This document shows positions 32,836 to 45,840 of a stretch of DNA of 64,000 nt, one piece after another (the stretch's first letter is position 1; the number at the start of each line of letters is the position of its first letter). Under the pieces are notes generated by a model. It saw only the letters and a list, made by a program, of their open reading frames with translations, did not search any database and was not told the DNA's origin. Source of the stretch: Thinopyrum elongatum (lineage: Eukaryota; Streptophyta; Magnoliopsida; Poales; Poaceae); NCBI GenBank assembly GCA_011799875.1, contig CM022302.1:317916144-317980143 (forward strand), read 5' to 3'. The position numbers were made by a program, and so were the translations under genes.

Positions 32836-33466
32836 ATATCTACACTATGATCTGCGTAGGTGCTTTGTGTCCTACTAGCAGTTGTCCACCCTTTAAAGCT
32901 AAATAACACACCAATCATACATCCTAAACTTCTTCAAATACGAATGTGATATGATACTGACATTAGCTAACAGACACACATTTAATTAGTTAGCTAATGC
33001 TCCCACTTGAGTTTCCAAATGCATGTGGCCACATATAGAGAGACATCATGGAATGGCATTTCTTTGGGCGCTCTGATTCATCATGGGTGGGCAACCAACA
33101 TTGTATAGAAAGAAGGGGAATCTCAATAATATGCTTCCCCTTCTATTCTTTAACATGTTCCTCTTCTGTTCTTCTTTAGTTAGTACAGTATGTTCCTTGT
33201 CAGGAAGGGGAGCAGGGACATCTGCAGTCGACAGCTCTATTGGGCCGGTTCTGCTACATGATTTCGCACTTCGAGTTGGTCTGCCATAATATCCCGAAAA
33301 TGGTGGGAGCCGCTCAGTCTTTGATAGACTAGACTGATAGTAACAGCAGTGCGCCTTCAGATGAATAGAGCTGGCCTGTAGGTGATCGATAGGCTGCATA
33401 TTAGTACCGGCAAAACCCTGTATTTTCCAGCCAGTTTCGCTTTCCCGATTTATTTATGGCGGTTAT
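32836..33466. repeat. Anonymous tandem unit, copy 2
   Basis: It begins TATCTACACTATGATCTGCG and matches copy 1 through to GGTTATGGTGTACCCC, without the MITE. The copia insertion lies at the junction of copies 1 and 2. Confidence 0.6.
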
Positions 33467-33583
33467 GGTGTACCCCTTTTATCTACACTACGATCTGCCT
33501 AGTGGCTGTGCGCTCCCGTTATCATGGTTTGGCAATAAACTTTCTATACGGTATATTATGAACCTATCATCTGCCAACTATCC
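33467..33583. repeat. Anonymous tandem unit, start of copy 3
   Basis: TTTATCTACACTACGATCTGC repeats the start of copy 2 directly after copy 2 ends. It then diverges and is cut by the solo LTR at 33584. Confidence 0.45.
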
Positions 33584-36500
33584 TGTGGGGACCCCGACTC
33601 ATAGGTCGTGATCACCGAATGCACGTGTACAGTGATCCTAGAGATCAATGCTCACTGAACACACATAAAATGAATTATAAGAGTCTTACATCCAGTACAT
33701 ACCGTTTTACTCAAATATGGCCTTTATGGCCAAGTCTTCATAAACTCGCAGCGAAAATCTTCAACGATAGCGTGAACCCATGCCGTCTGACTTAACCCTA
33801 TAGGCATTCTGACTGGGAAGCATCCTAGCTCGCATGATCGTCACCAAGGTACTCTTCATCATATCCTGTTCTTTCATGCCTGGCCAATAAAATAACCAGT
33901 GGCAAGCCAATGAGTACTTTGAATGTACTCGCAAGCAACCCATGTTTTGGAACAAGGTACAACAATGCATGATAATATCACTATGTTGGCATGCTGGTGG
34001 TAAGATAGTTTTTCTCATGCACGTATGATCAATACTTGTGGTGTTAATAATGCATCTATGATCATGAATCAAGGGATTATAGATAACAACATTGAGAAGG
34101 AGTTTCACACAACTCAATCTCCATCTTATCGTGATTCTCATCAATATTTCCAATTTGTGTTGTTTTTCATAAACATATGGACATAGTCTAAGCAGCACCA
34201 GCCAACTGTCCTTGACCGTGGACACGGCTATTCGAATAGTTTGACACTCTGTAGAGGTTGCACACTTTACCCACAAGATCCAGGGAACTTCCGTGTCATC
34301 CACGACCTGCGATACCTCAAGTACCCGGGGTAAGCACCCGATCACTACCATTCCCTAGCCGTGACTAACATAGAGTCCACTCTATTGGTAGCAGCCCCCG
34401 TGCCAAACATTGTCACATAATAAAATTTGTGGAGCCACGCTCCCATAGTCATCACGTAACACAAGCACGGGGTACCAACGGTGTGTCCGGTGCCCTGTGA
34501 AAACAGTCATGGCCGCCTATCCAAGCATGACCCCGTCCCGAGAGTGACCACGCCACTCCCGTCACTAGTAATGCGGGCATCCATGCTAGCACGAACTAGG
34601 TAATCAATAATGCCCTTTCCCATATAAGGGTAGGGTGGTTGCACATGTTTGGTTGGGATGGTCAACAAATCATAAATCTAATCCGTCTCTGTAAACAACA
34701 CATATTCACATGCTTCCGTGCACCACTTCTTCATCAAGTGGTGACCTAGTTCAACATTACCCACGGGCATTAGGGGCATCCGATGGGGTTTTCAAAGGAT
34801 TGTAACCAAGAAATGATCACGGCATAGATGCAACATCAGGCGTCAACGTCAAGTATTCATCGTATCTCAACGGGTAGGCATCAATGCAATGGTCATAACA
34901 AGCTCATCATCAACATCATCATCATGCATATGGAAAGTTTATCGACGAACAAGAGAGGTGTATCATGGTCAAAGGGCTGCTTGCCTGGCTCTGCAAGGTC
35001 TTCAATCCTTCTGGTCCATCTCTGAGTATTTCGTCTACTTCGTCAACTAACGTTGGAAACAAATCACAATAAGCAACACAAGAAGGCAAAAATAAAAGTG
35101 CTCTAAAAATATGAAATTAACTTTTCTAGGACATCTCTGATTATATGAAAAATAACCTGAGTGGTTTCATTTGAATTGGATTAGTGGATATTTTTGAACA
35201 TTTCAGTGTGATGGAATCAAGGGATTTAATGGATCTGCAAGGAGTCAACGGAATGCCTTTTTATAAAAATGAGTAAAAGTACCCATTAAATCAGGCATGA
35301 TTTTAGAAACATTTATAAATTGGTTTCATAGGATTTGGAGTTGACATGAATTTCCTAGGGATTTGCAAAGTTGACCCTATATGATATGGTTCAATAATTT
35401 ATGAGGTAGTTAAATCATAAAGAAAAATGTTCATAAACTAAGTTATGAACATAGAAGTATTTAGGAATTTGAATCAGTTCATTTGGATCAAATTTAAGCT
35501 CTCTGTGATTTTCTAAAGTTCATCACAAAAATGGAAAAATAGGATTTGATAAATAATTGTGAAGAAAATGTTTCTGGAAAAATGTGGAAACTGCACCATG
35601 GGATATATCATGATTTATAGAGTCACTAGGAATTTCAATCACCAAATTTGGAGTTCAAATCATTTGGTTATGGATTTTAGAAGTTCACTGGAAAATGAAA
35701 AAAAAAGAAAAAGGAAAGAGCAGTACCCTTATCAAGCACTCAGGGCGAGAGATGGCAGTGGGCCGGCCCAGCAGCTCAGCCGTGCGGGCGCTTGGGCGAC
35801 GTCGAAGGCGCACTCGGGGACTACGCCTTCCCGCATGGGAGGCGGCTCCAAGCTGGACCCGTGTCCACTTAAACGGGACGGGCCCACCCGTTGGTGGCTC
35901 AGGCCCTGCACCGAGCCGTTGACAAGCGGGGCCCGCTGGCTGATGCGTCGCCGTCGCCTACCTGCCGCGCACGCCCGGTCGAGGGGAGGGGAAGCTCCCG
36001 ATGGCGATGGCCGGAGCCGTAGGCCCGCATTTGGGGCGCCCAAGGCGTGGGCGCGCTCAGGGGAGCGACCTGCTTCGGCTCTGCCCATCTGCATGGGTCG
36101 AGGTGGGCGCCGGCTGTGGCGAACGAGGCCGACGGTGAAAACTGGGTACGGTGAGGCGACCGCGGGGAGGAGGACCTTGTGTGCGGGAGATGCTGCCTGG
36201 GGCCGTGGGAGTTCTCGGGAGCGGTTAATGGGAGCGGGGAAGCAGCAGAGGCTCGGGTATGCCCGAGGGCACGGCGGCGGCACTCCGGCCATGGAGGTGG
36301 GCAGAGGGCATGAGGGGGAGAGAGGGAGTGTCTGAGAGGTGCACGGGATAGAGGGGGATCCAACCGAGGCGAGAGAGAGCTCGGGGTGGCTCTATATGGA
36401 GGGGGAGCTGGTGCACCGTAGGCACGGTCTAGGGCGCGCTCGCAGAGGGGAGAGGAGAGAGAGTCAGGAGGGGCCCGACAGCTTGGCGTGCTGCGGACGT

Positions 36501-38134
36501 CGAGGCGGCCTCGACGGGCACTCTCTCTTTGCCCAATGCCGCCTCGTTGCCTCGGGAGGGCCGAGCAACAGTGCTCTGGCACACTGTAGCGTGCTCCAGA
36601 GCGTGACTTTGGATGGCATGGGCATGTCTTTTATGTCTTGGCCGTGTCCTCCTGTGTCCAACAACTCTAGGGAGTAGTAAACAATAGGGTGGCAGCCTTG
36701 GATGCTCATGGATGCTTCTGGAGTGAGGAGGGGGTTGAGAGAGAGAGAATTTGGTGATGTCCAGGGATTAAAATTGGGTTTTACCCCCTTCAATCGTTGA
36801 GCTGAGGAAGAGAGGGAGTTGCTGGAGGTAGAAAGTGACTATAGGAGGCTCCGGTAAAAATTTGAGCTCATGTAGAATAGTGGAAAGGGTCAAAACACTA
36901 ACTTTGGAAATTTACGAGAAGGTGTTTGTGCTAGGTTTGGGCTATCTAGAGGAATCCAAATGATCTAAAAATTAACAGAAATGGTATTGACATAAATATG
37001 AGCTAGTGTGCAAATTTGTAGCTCATTTGGAGAAACTTGGCAATGTAACTATGTCTAACCCTAGAATTGGGTAGAAACTGTTTTGGCAACATTTGATCAA
37101 GTTAACTTGTTCTCCTTGACAAGATATATAGCAGGAGTGATTAATAGTGACAAATTAGCTTTATCACAAGTTTTGAGCTCATTTAGAGAAAGTTGCCAAT
37201 GTAACTTTGGCAAACCCTAGAAATCAACAGAAATGGATTTGCTTAGATCTAGCTAAGCTAATCAATTATCCTTGATGCACCACTTGGTGTAGTGTCATCA
37301 CTTGGAGATTATAGCATGTCCACAAAAATTGAGAACAAAAGGAGACAGTTGGCAATGTAGAGTTGCTCAAATTTGGATCTGGACAGGAATGGGTTTTGGG
37401 CACTTTTGTGAACCAAAACTATTTTCATTGGGATGAAACTTTTCAAGATCATCACATTAGGCATATGTGACTTGAAAGAATTTTCCTGGATTTATTTGAG
37501 TATATTTCTTTCAGAAATATTTCAAATGCTTGAAATGTGCAGAAATGGTTTTGGAGGGTTTTGTCCAATATTTTGAACATGACCATGTGTTAAAACTCAT
37601 ATATATGGAAAATATATGTCCACTGAGTTTCCCTAAATTTTCTTAAATACTTTTGAAACTTTAAAATAATTTTAACCTATTAAAGACCATTTCTAGCCTT
37701 ATGAAAAAGCCTTTAAATAAAATAGCAAAATAACTTTAAAAATTATAATTTTGTGGTTTTAGGGAGTCATATATAAAATAGGATTCAAATATAATTTTTG
37801 AAAGATTTTTCACATCCCAAATTAAGTACTTATAGTTCAAGCCTTAACTCAGGGGTTTTTGGAAAACCTAATTTAGAAAATATTTTTTGGCCAAATTATT
37901 TTTGCAAGAAAATACTATTATGTCCTATACACATGGCATGATCATTGGGCAAATTTTTGGATCAAGGAGAAGGAGTATAAGAGGTTGAGCATTTATTTGA
38001 TTTTTAGAGCACTTGCGAACAACAGATAGAAATCCAATCAAGCAAAGTCCAAAACACTCAAAAGTTTTTGTCAAACCACATTTTACCATGATTTATTAGC
38101 TTAAGTGTTGTGGTATAAAAATCAGGGTGTGACA
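33584..38134 (-). mobile_element. Solo LTR of a gypsy element, 4.55 kb
   Basis: The plus-strand edges are TGTGGGGACCCC and AGGGTGTGACA, i.e. TGTCACACCC...CCCCACA on the minus strand. TATCC flanks both sides (33579-33583 and 38135-38139). There is no internal coding sequence, primer site or second LTR, so this is the product of LTR-LTR recombination. The TGTCACACCC start and the large size fit Tekay/Del-type chromoviruses. A CpG-rich island (about 35735-36600) contains long overlapping open frames on both strands that have no motifs and are composition effects. The 196-residue minus frame at 33761-34351 is likewise unassigned. Confidence 0.85.
35735..36600. other. CpG-rich island within the solo LTR
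   Basis: About 870 bp of GC-rich sequence inside an otherwise AT-rich LTR, probably the LTR promoter/5' untranslated area. TATATGG near 36393 and GA-rich patches are present. Confidence 0.5.
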
Positions 38135-38348
38135 TATCCTTATATTTGGAGCTCCCAACAGGGAGCCTATTTTTTGTGTAGTTGTGCCAGATTATATTAA
38201 TCTACTCACCATATTATAGCACACATGGGCTCTCTCATCAGAATTCATTGATAGCACACAAGGGTTTACAGGGAGCCCCTATTATATTACAATATCCTCT
38301 ACATTAAAAAGACAATCTCACTACTATTTATGTTTTCATGCTTTTCAG

Positions 38349-40592
38349 ATATTGGACGTAATCACAATGAATATAAGAATGCGCACATCAGAAGAATATT
38401 GCGGAATAGTTCAATGGGTAACAAACTTGACATCAAGGGATTGAGGTCCATTGTGGATGCAATGAAACCCACATGCTCCCGACCTATAGATTCGTATTTA
38501 GAATATGATCCTAATGACTATTCTGAGCTCAAGGAGTCAAAGGCAGATGGCCTATCCTGTTCACCCAATAAGGTGCCTGTTCTAATTTGGCAAGGTTTTA
38601 TTGGTTGCACATATCTTGCATAAGGTGTCTTGCATTTCTTATGCTTTGTTGCACCGCCATCTGCTTAGTTTACTCATGATATATGTGAAGATGCCATGCC
38701 CATCCATCATCAATACATATTCCATTTGTCATCATACCATGTTTTTCCATTCAAATGATGTTCTTGTGTTTCAGACATCCAAAAGGAAGAGGGTGATTGC
38801 AGAACCTGAAGGAGTACAAGCAAAGTCCATGAAAAAGGTGGTGCTACCAGAGAAATCAGATAGCACCCCACTTATATTGGCGATAGAACCAGCGCCACAA
38901 AACCTAGGATATCATAACTATGCTGGTCGCTGCTTTGCTCTTGTGAGTACCTATTGTCCACTGTTCATTCATACCTGGTGGATTCATACCTGGTGGATTA
39001 TGTGACATCATTGTGCATTATAGCTTGCTTATCCACTGTTCGCTCCAAATTATCAGATCTATATTAATGCTTACATTAATGTAGAATAAACCCAATGCTT
39101 ATGAAGAAATTTAGTTCTGCATTGTTCTTGTAAGTATCTGCTGTCCTTCATCACTGTACTTATATTGTCAGCTAGTTCTTCATGTACACTTTGCAGCTTA
39201 TTTTCCCTTGCCCTCCATTTTCTACACATCAGATCTACATTTACTCTTGCCAAAATATTCAATAAAACCAATGTTACTGAAGAAGTTTAGCTCTGCATTG
39301 CTCTTGTCAGTGCCTTTTGCCTATATGCTGTATTTACATTTGTACTCTGCATCTTAGGTTAAATAATCGCCATTTGTTCCTATATTTTCACATCTATATT
39401 TACTCTTAACAAAATGTAGAATAAAGGCAATGCTCTTGAAGAAGAGTGTGCGGTAAACTTCTTGATTTGCCACCCCCCATCAATATGGACAAGGGCTTTA
39501 TAGAGCCGGTCTTCACTACTAATGTAAGTTTGTCCTCCTCGAGCCTTCAAACTTTGTTGTGTATATTTGGATAGCTATGAGTGCAAATCCTGTTTATTTT
39601 TGTCATCTGCATCAAATTGCTTGCTCAAAGTTTATAATGAAGAAGTACATAAACATAAGTTTGTCCTTCTTAATTTCAGTCTTTAGTTGTACAACCTAGT
39701 TCCTTATTCATACCATGTAAATTAAACTAAACATAGCAAGTTATCTTCTTTAGCACTGTGTGTATGCTTGTGTTCTTGATCTGTAATCCAGTGGTGTGCT
39801 GAAACTACCAACTCCAGCACAATGTCATATCCTGCTATGTCTCAACTATGAACAATGCCATATTATATTAATGTTATTTAAATCATGTCTCTTTATTTAC
39901 CAATCTGAAATGGTATAAATTGACAGTACACTCACCATTCATGCTTATACGTTGTTTAGCACTACATGTATGCTTGTGTTCTTGATCTGTAATCTAGTGG
40001 TATGGTGAAGCTGGCCGCTCCTACACAATGCCATTTCCAGCCGTCTTAACTATGAACAATGCCTATTATGTTAATGCTATTTTAAACCGTGTCTCTTTAT
40101 TTCTGACAAAGAAATGAGATGAATTGACAGTGCTACTGCTTATACGTGCAAAACCTATTATCTACCTACTTGTTTCTCTTTCAGGGTGACAGCACTGATG
40201 CTAGGAAGAACTGCCACAATGATAGTGAGATGAACCCATTGTTTGTCCCTCTAACATATATTCCAGAGAAGAAGGCCACACATCTTGAGGGTAGCGATAC
40301 AACCCCAAAGTCATGTCTTGATGTAGTGTCGAACTTACTCAGTGACACAAGCTCGATGAAGTCGCCGCCTGAATCTATTCGACTTCTTCAGTCTGAAATT
40401 CAAGCAGAAAGATATGCTTCTGCTCAAATCCGACTGGAACTCCAATCTCTATGCAAGATTAACCATAAGTACATGATGTTTATTGATGCTATGCAGCTTG
40501 AGTTGGTGGATATAAGCGTCAAACAAGTGCAGTCTCATCAGGTTGCTAAGCTGCTTGCGCTGCAGCTCCTGGGTCGGGCTAACCTTTCTTGA
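38349..40592 (+). pseudogene. Four-exon transposon-borne gene, possible TnpA-like DNA-binding protein
   Basis: Visible exons: 38349-38572 (TTTTCAG acceptor; RNHNEYKNAHIRRILRNSSM), 38775-38942 (TSKRKRVIAEPEG, an NLS-like start), about 39420-39523 (ends MDKGFIEPVFTTN at GTAAGT), and 40185-40592 (GDSTDARKNCHNDSEMNPLF, coiled coil ESIRLLQSEIQAERYASAQI, stop TGA at 40590). Exons 1-2 and 3-4 join in phase. Exon 3 needs a frame change near 39445, so the copy is probably broken there. The gene lies about 1.7 kb from a CACTA-type end. A nuclear signal plus coiled coil next to subterminal repeats would suit a TnpA-type protein that binds those repeats. That is inference, and I do not recognise the family. 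Confidence 0.5.
38930..39450 (+). repeat. Tandem repeat of about 170 bp duplicating a mini-exon
   Basis: Near 39085, 39255 and 39420 the same block recurs: GAATAAACCCAATGCTTATG, AATAAAACCAATGTTACTG, GAATAAAGGCAATGCTCTTG. Each of the first two is followed by TCTGCATTG(T/C)TCTTGT, like the end of exon 2. The third copy is exon 3. The repeat thus spans an acceptor, a short exon and a donor. Confidence 0.6.
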
Positions 40593-41528
40593 ACTGTGTT
40601 GAAGTGCTATCGGTTCTGGCTATTATTTTGTCGGCCTGTTTACTTCCACTGGTGGCGACCTGCCCAGTTTATGAAATCTGCTATCTGGTTGCCCTTTATT
40701 ATCACTGGCGGCGAACTTTGATGCCCAGGGGATGTAATTTGATGTATTTTCTTTGTTGTATAGTCTAGGTTTATTCTTCGTCATGATGCTGTAATTTATT
40801 TGCTGTTTATGCTATCGTCGCTCTGAGAAAAGGTCATAATCTTCGATCGGAGCGCAATGAGCCAATAGGTTAGGTTTATAAAAAAATAATTTCGGTACTA
40901 AAACTGGCCGGTCGCCAATCGCTAGTTCGGGCGAACCGTGGGCCTACAATCATCTTGGGCCATTAGTTAGGTGTAGACTTAATCTGGCTCACTATTAGTT
41001 TTGGGCCTTTGAAAGGCCGAGTAAACCGCTTGCCTTAAGTGGGCCAGAAAATTAAATAGGCTTTTAAAAGGTTGAGATCTAGATTGAGACTTAATTGTGG
41101 CGAACAAATCACGGGCCGACAGCAGGCTGTAATATACGTTCGCCTATTTGTATGAGGGTCCATTAACAGGCTGAAATGTTTTTGGGCCTTGGCTGACCCA
41201 AGTACATGACGGGCTGGAAGCAGGCCGGATGTATAACGGGCCAAAATTAAGCCCAACACTATCAAGGGCCTTTAACGGGCTGATAGGCAGTTTGGGCTAG
41301 AATGTATCCACGAAGACTACGGACCGTTAAGAGGCCGAAAGTAACTACGGACCAGAATTAGGCCCAGGTGCAACTCGGGCCTTTAAATGGCCGAAAGTGA
41401 AACCGGGCCGAAAGAGGCCCATATGTAGAAAGGGCCGCTGACACGCCGAAACTAATATCGGGCCGAACTGTTAAACGGGCCATTAAGAGGCCAAAGAGCA
41501 AATCAGGCCCCCAATGGCACAATAGCTG
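40593..41528. other. 3' untranslated and proximal subterminal region of the CACTA-like element
   Basis: 40593-40860 looks like a 3' UTR. From about 40900 the sequence is filled with scattered GGGCC and GGCC motifs in both orientations, typical of CACTA subterminal regions. Confidence 0.5.
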
Positions 41529-41760
41529 TTAAAGGGTTGTATCTGTTATGGGCCGTAATTTGGCCCAAGATATGAAAGTCAGTTAACGGGCCGGATCAGG
41601 TATGGACCGTAATTTGGCCCAAACTATTGCAGGCTGTTAACGGGCCGGATCTGATATGGGCCGTAAACTGGCCCAGAATATTGCAGTCCTTTAACGGCCC
41701 GTATCTGATGTGGGCCATAATTTGGTCCAGAAAATGTTAGGCTGTTAATGGGCCGGCCTA
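41529..41760. repeat. 54-bp subterminal tandem repeat
   Basis: Units start at TTAA near 41529, 41583, 41637, 41691 and 41745, exactly 54 bp apart. Each carries GGCCGGATCTGATATGGG-like and GTAATTTGGCCCA-like motifs. Confidence 0.8.
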
Positions 41761-42235
41761 TTAGATCTGACGAAATCTTGTGGGCCTGTTCCTGGGCCAG
41801 CTTTTAAACCTATATGGGCCTCTATTCGGCCGTCCCACGTCTCAATGTTTCATTGGTGATTCTTGTCCAATGGACGGTTGACATCTGTCCCAACACTGAG
41901 CTGACACGTGGATCATCGGCGAATGAGAATTTTACACATGGAAAATCGCCATTGGCCCGGGCTGTTAACGGGTTATCGGATCCAAACCAGAACCCGATAG
42001 CTTAACGGCAACCCGTTATGGTGGATGCCACATGTCAATTACCCTTGACGAAAGTACTTCCATGACGCGCCATTTATCGTCATGGAAGTGGACACTTCCG
42101 TGATGATAATTTTGGTAATGTCATGGAACACTTCTATGACAGCACATGTATGACTATCTTGATTCTGTCATAAAATCTTCATGGATGTACATGCATGACA
42201 GAAAACGTGACCTACTGTGACAAACAGTATCACCA

Positions 42236-42259
42236 CGGAAGTGTATTTTTTTTGTCGTG
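42236..42259 (-). repeat. CACTA terminal inverted repeat, right end
   Basis: The minus strand begins CACGACAAAAAAAATACACT; the flanking 3 bp is TAT. The left partner is not in the window. The internal sequence next to it (42050-42235) has several TCATGGAAGT/CTTCCATGAC-type short inverted repeats. Confidence 0.6.
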
Positions 42260-42302
42260 TATGCTGAGCCGGCTCTTTTAATACACAGGAGCTAGTGTGG
42301 TG

Positions 42303-42545
42303 ATTACACACACACGCACGCATGCACACGAACTGCATGCACGCAACACTCACACATACACATGCACCCATGCAACACTCGGACGCAGACACGCATGCAC
42401 GCAACACTCACACGCACACATGCACGCGCGCAACACTCACACGCACACACACAAGTACGCATGCACACACCACACGATGAACACACGCTCACGCTCAACC
42501 TACACGTGCATGCACACACATCAGGCCCTGACACACACATACACA
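42303..42545. repeat. CA-rich minisatellite
   Basis: A degenerate array of ACACACACGCACGCATGC-like and GCAACACTCACACGCACAC units, about 24-26 bp each. Open frames in it (Thr/His or Cys/Val-rich) are composition artefacts. Confidence 0.85.
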
Positions 42546-42589
42546 ACCAGGTGGTTCCCGCACACGGGTTAGAGTATTATCGCGCCGGC

Positions 42590-42800
42590 GTAAATTTGTG
42601 TTTCTCTTACTTTTTTCCTATGCCAACTGCCAGGTGGGACCCACAAGGAACGTGGTCAATTTAACCACTCAAGATAGTGCCACACAAATTATTTGGCCGG
42701 TCAACAGAGTGCAATCCGATGCTGAATGGTGAGCGAGTGACCATATAATCACCGCAAAACATGCATAGTGACCATAATGAGCGTATTCTGAAGTCTGGTG
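42590..42800 (+). repeat. Dispersed module U, second copy
   Basis: It matches 15870-16090 on the same strand as described there. Confidence 0.5.
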
Positions 42801-43894
<1,094 letters not shown>

Positions 43895-44245
43895 GTACAG
43901 TACAAGTATCAGTTCACTAGGCCGCCGTGCCGTGTACTCCTCCATCGTAAGAGTGGAACGCTCACTTTCATAAATGTTCTAGTCCCTTTTGCCGACATGT
44001 GGGAGATCAAGCAACCGGGTCCATGTGGTATGCACCAAGTAATAGTGCAGAGCAGCAGGGGGGACACACCCCGGTCGTGGCGCCGCAGTAGTAATGAGCA
44101 ATGAGGCTTCAAATCACAAAGCTGCATCTTTCCCGCAGTTAAGTTGGAGGGACGAAGTGATGCCAAAGAAAAGTTGGAGGGACGAAGCAACCATCATTTC
44201 ACTCTTTACTGAATCCGCTTCTCCCTCATCTTCTTCAAGTTAACC
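43895..44245 (-). repeat. Dispersed module T, inverted copy
   Basis: On the minus strand it reads GAAGCGGATTCAGTAAAG, GATGGTTGCTTCGTCC, CACGACCGGGGTGTGTCC, CTCCCACATGTCGGC and CCACTCTTACGATGGAGGAG. It is collinear with 12660-13060. A 22-bp part (AAGTTGGAGGGACGAAG) is repeated at 44141 and 44171. Confidence 0.6.
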
Positions 44246-44479
44246 ATGTGTTGCTTCTGCCGTTTTCTGCCTCATGTGGGACGCAGATCGGCTTGGTACA
44301 TCACTCACACATGGGACCGCATGTTAGCAAACCGCCGGGCCAACCTCCTCTAAAAAGAAAAAACCTCCCCCGCCTTCTGCGCGGCAAAATCACCTCCTTT
44401 TTACTAATCTTGATATATTTTTTTAGATCAATATAATCAAGATTTGTATAGATAGCACCAAGGAGCAAAACCAAGTGGT

Positions 44480-44849
44480 ACGCTTAAGGGCATCCACAAT
44501 GTGTAGACAAATGCTAAAATAGCTTTTGGCATTGATGGGAACCATTGTGGAGGGTGCTGCTAAAGCCAAAAAAGAGGGAACCAAAGCTCCCTGGTGCGCC
44601 GATGCCAAATTGATTGAAGGAATAGAAAAATGCAACTTCTCTCCTCTTTCTCCCGTGCTTGGACGCATGCATAGAGCATAGAGTCTACTCCCTTGTCCCT
44701 TCTATCACAAATCACAAGCAGTGAGCCATCAAATCACAAAGCACGGACGAAGCAACCATCATTTCACTCTTCACTGACTCTGCTTCTCCATCGTCTTCTT
44801 CGAGAAACCACCTTCACCGCAGTAAGCTGGACGAACAATGCTATTGTGC
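44480..44849. other. Mosaic with a possible MITE end and a partial module T
   Basis: GGGCATCCACAATGTG at 44488 resembles a grass MITE terminus, but the other end is not found. 44735-44815 repeats part of module T (GGACGAAGCAACCATCATTT) on the minus strand. Confidence 0.35.
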
Positions 44850-44974
44850 TACTACCTCCGTCCTGGTTTATTGGTCCTCATTGTATTTTGTGCCAAATTT
44901 TGACCATAAATTTAACTAACAAAATGTTCATGCATGTCACAAAAAATTATATCATTGAAAACTAGGTTCAAAAA
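44850..44974. mobile_element. Half of a Stowaway-type MITE, cut by an LTR
   Basis: It starts TACTACCTCCGTCCTGG and follows the same family as 10512-10740 (TGCCAAATTTTGACCATAAA). It stops about half way, where LTR C begins. Confidence 0.6.
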
Positions 44975-45817
44975 TTTTATACCCTAACTTATGCACCGAC
45001 AGTGGCAGCATCCTTGCTAGACAAAGCTTGTCGGAGACTCAAGATTCAAGACCAAGATCAAGATTCAAGACCTAACCATTGAAGCTAATTGAATAGAAGC
45101 ATCAAGATAAAGCATCAAGTATGAGCACCAAAAGAAGCCCTTGCTGGCAAGCCTAGCCAGCTAGGTGAAGGCCCGACAAGCTCCGTGCCGACAAGCTTTC
45201 GCTAGCTACTAGCACTCCACCTCATCGAGCAGTTAGTTGCTAATCGATGAGGTGTCGAGCCCGCAGGCAGTTAGGTAAGACTTATCAGGCACGTGGCAGC
45301 ATGCTGGATGGAGATTTACCTTTAATGACACCCGTCCAGATGGTGTGTCAAGCTAATAGGAGGTAGCTGGGCGAGCGGTGTGTAGCAACCTTGCCGGGGA
45401 TCCTCCTCCACACGACACCTAACAGAGCATTTAATGTTTTTTTCCTAGTCCAGTAGACTTAGGTATGATAGCACTGTTTGCTATCTAATCATCACACGAT
45501 TACTGTTTTGCCACTGTGTTAACCCTTGAGCTATAAAAGGAGGGCCATGGCAACTTTTACGGAGGCTGATCAATCTTTGTCACAACTCACATGCATAGCT
45601 GCTCTCTTCCTGCACCTTGCTGGAGAAGCGCTCCTTGTACTTCTGCTCACACACACATCCAATATACAAAGCAGGAGTAGGGTTTTACACCTCAGAGTGG
45701 CCTGAACCTAGGTAAAAAACCTACGCCTTCTATTGATTCTGCTCTTTGCGTCGATGCATCTCCCTAGCCGAACCACGAAGGGGCTAGATAGCCCCATAGA
45801 TGGTCGTACCCACGACA
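44975..45817 (+). repeat. 5' LTR of gypsy element C
   Basis: It ends CCCACGACA at 45817. It aligns in reverse complement with 1868-2801. GAGCTATAAAAGGAGGGCC at 45529-45547 supplies a TATA box (TATAAAAG). The first 20-25 bp are lost at the junction with the MITE. Confidence 0.75.
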
Positions 45818-45840
45818 TGTTTGGCGCACCAGGTAGGGGA
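45818..45840 (+). promoter_or_regulatory. Likely primer binding site of element C
   Basis: TTTGGCGCACCAGGTAGGGG follows the LTR edge directly, in the position and style of primer sites of this gypsy group. I do not assign the tRNA. Confidence 0.5.

Larger units (their letters stand above)
38140..42259 (+). mobile_element. CACTA-like DNA transposon, right part
   Basis: The segment ends at 42259. Its minus-strand terminus CACGACAAAAAAAATACACTTCCG differs by one base from the CACTAC expected for a CACTA terminal repeat. Inside are subterminal repeats rich in GGGCC/GGCCC (40900-41950), including an exact-period 54-bp array, then a four-exon gene toward the left. The left end is not in view: the solo LTR lies at 38134 and no matching inverted terminus is seen further left. 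The family assignment comes from the terminus and subterminal structure. Confidence 0.6.

Noticed and set aside
33761..34351. 196-residue minus-strand frame in the solo LTR as a gene
   Set aside because: No recognisable motif, low-complexity start, and located in the LTR end; unsupported.
35559..36582. Several long overlapping open frames on both strands (up to 258 residues)
   Set aside because: They lie in the CpG-rich island of a solo LTR, overlap in all frames, are Arg/Ala/Pro/Gly-rich and have no motifs; they are composition artefacts.
41529..41760. Regular 54-bp repeats as a CRISPR-like array
   Set aside because: Units are contiguous without unique spacers, in a eukaryotic transposon end.
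42297..42664. Open frames of Thr/His or Cys/Val repeats
   Set aside because: They simply read the CA-rich minisatellite.
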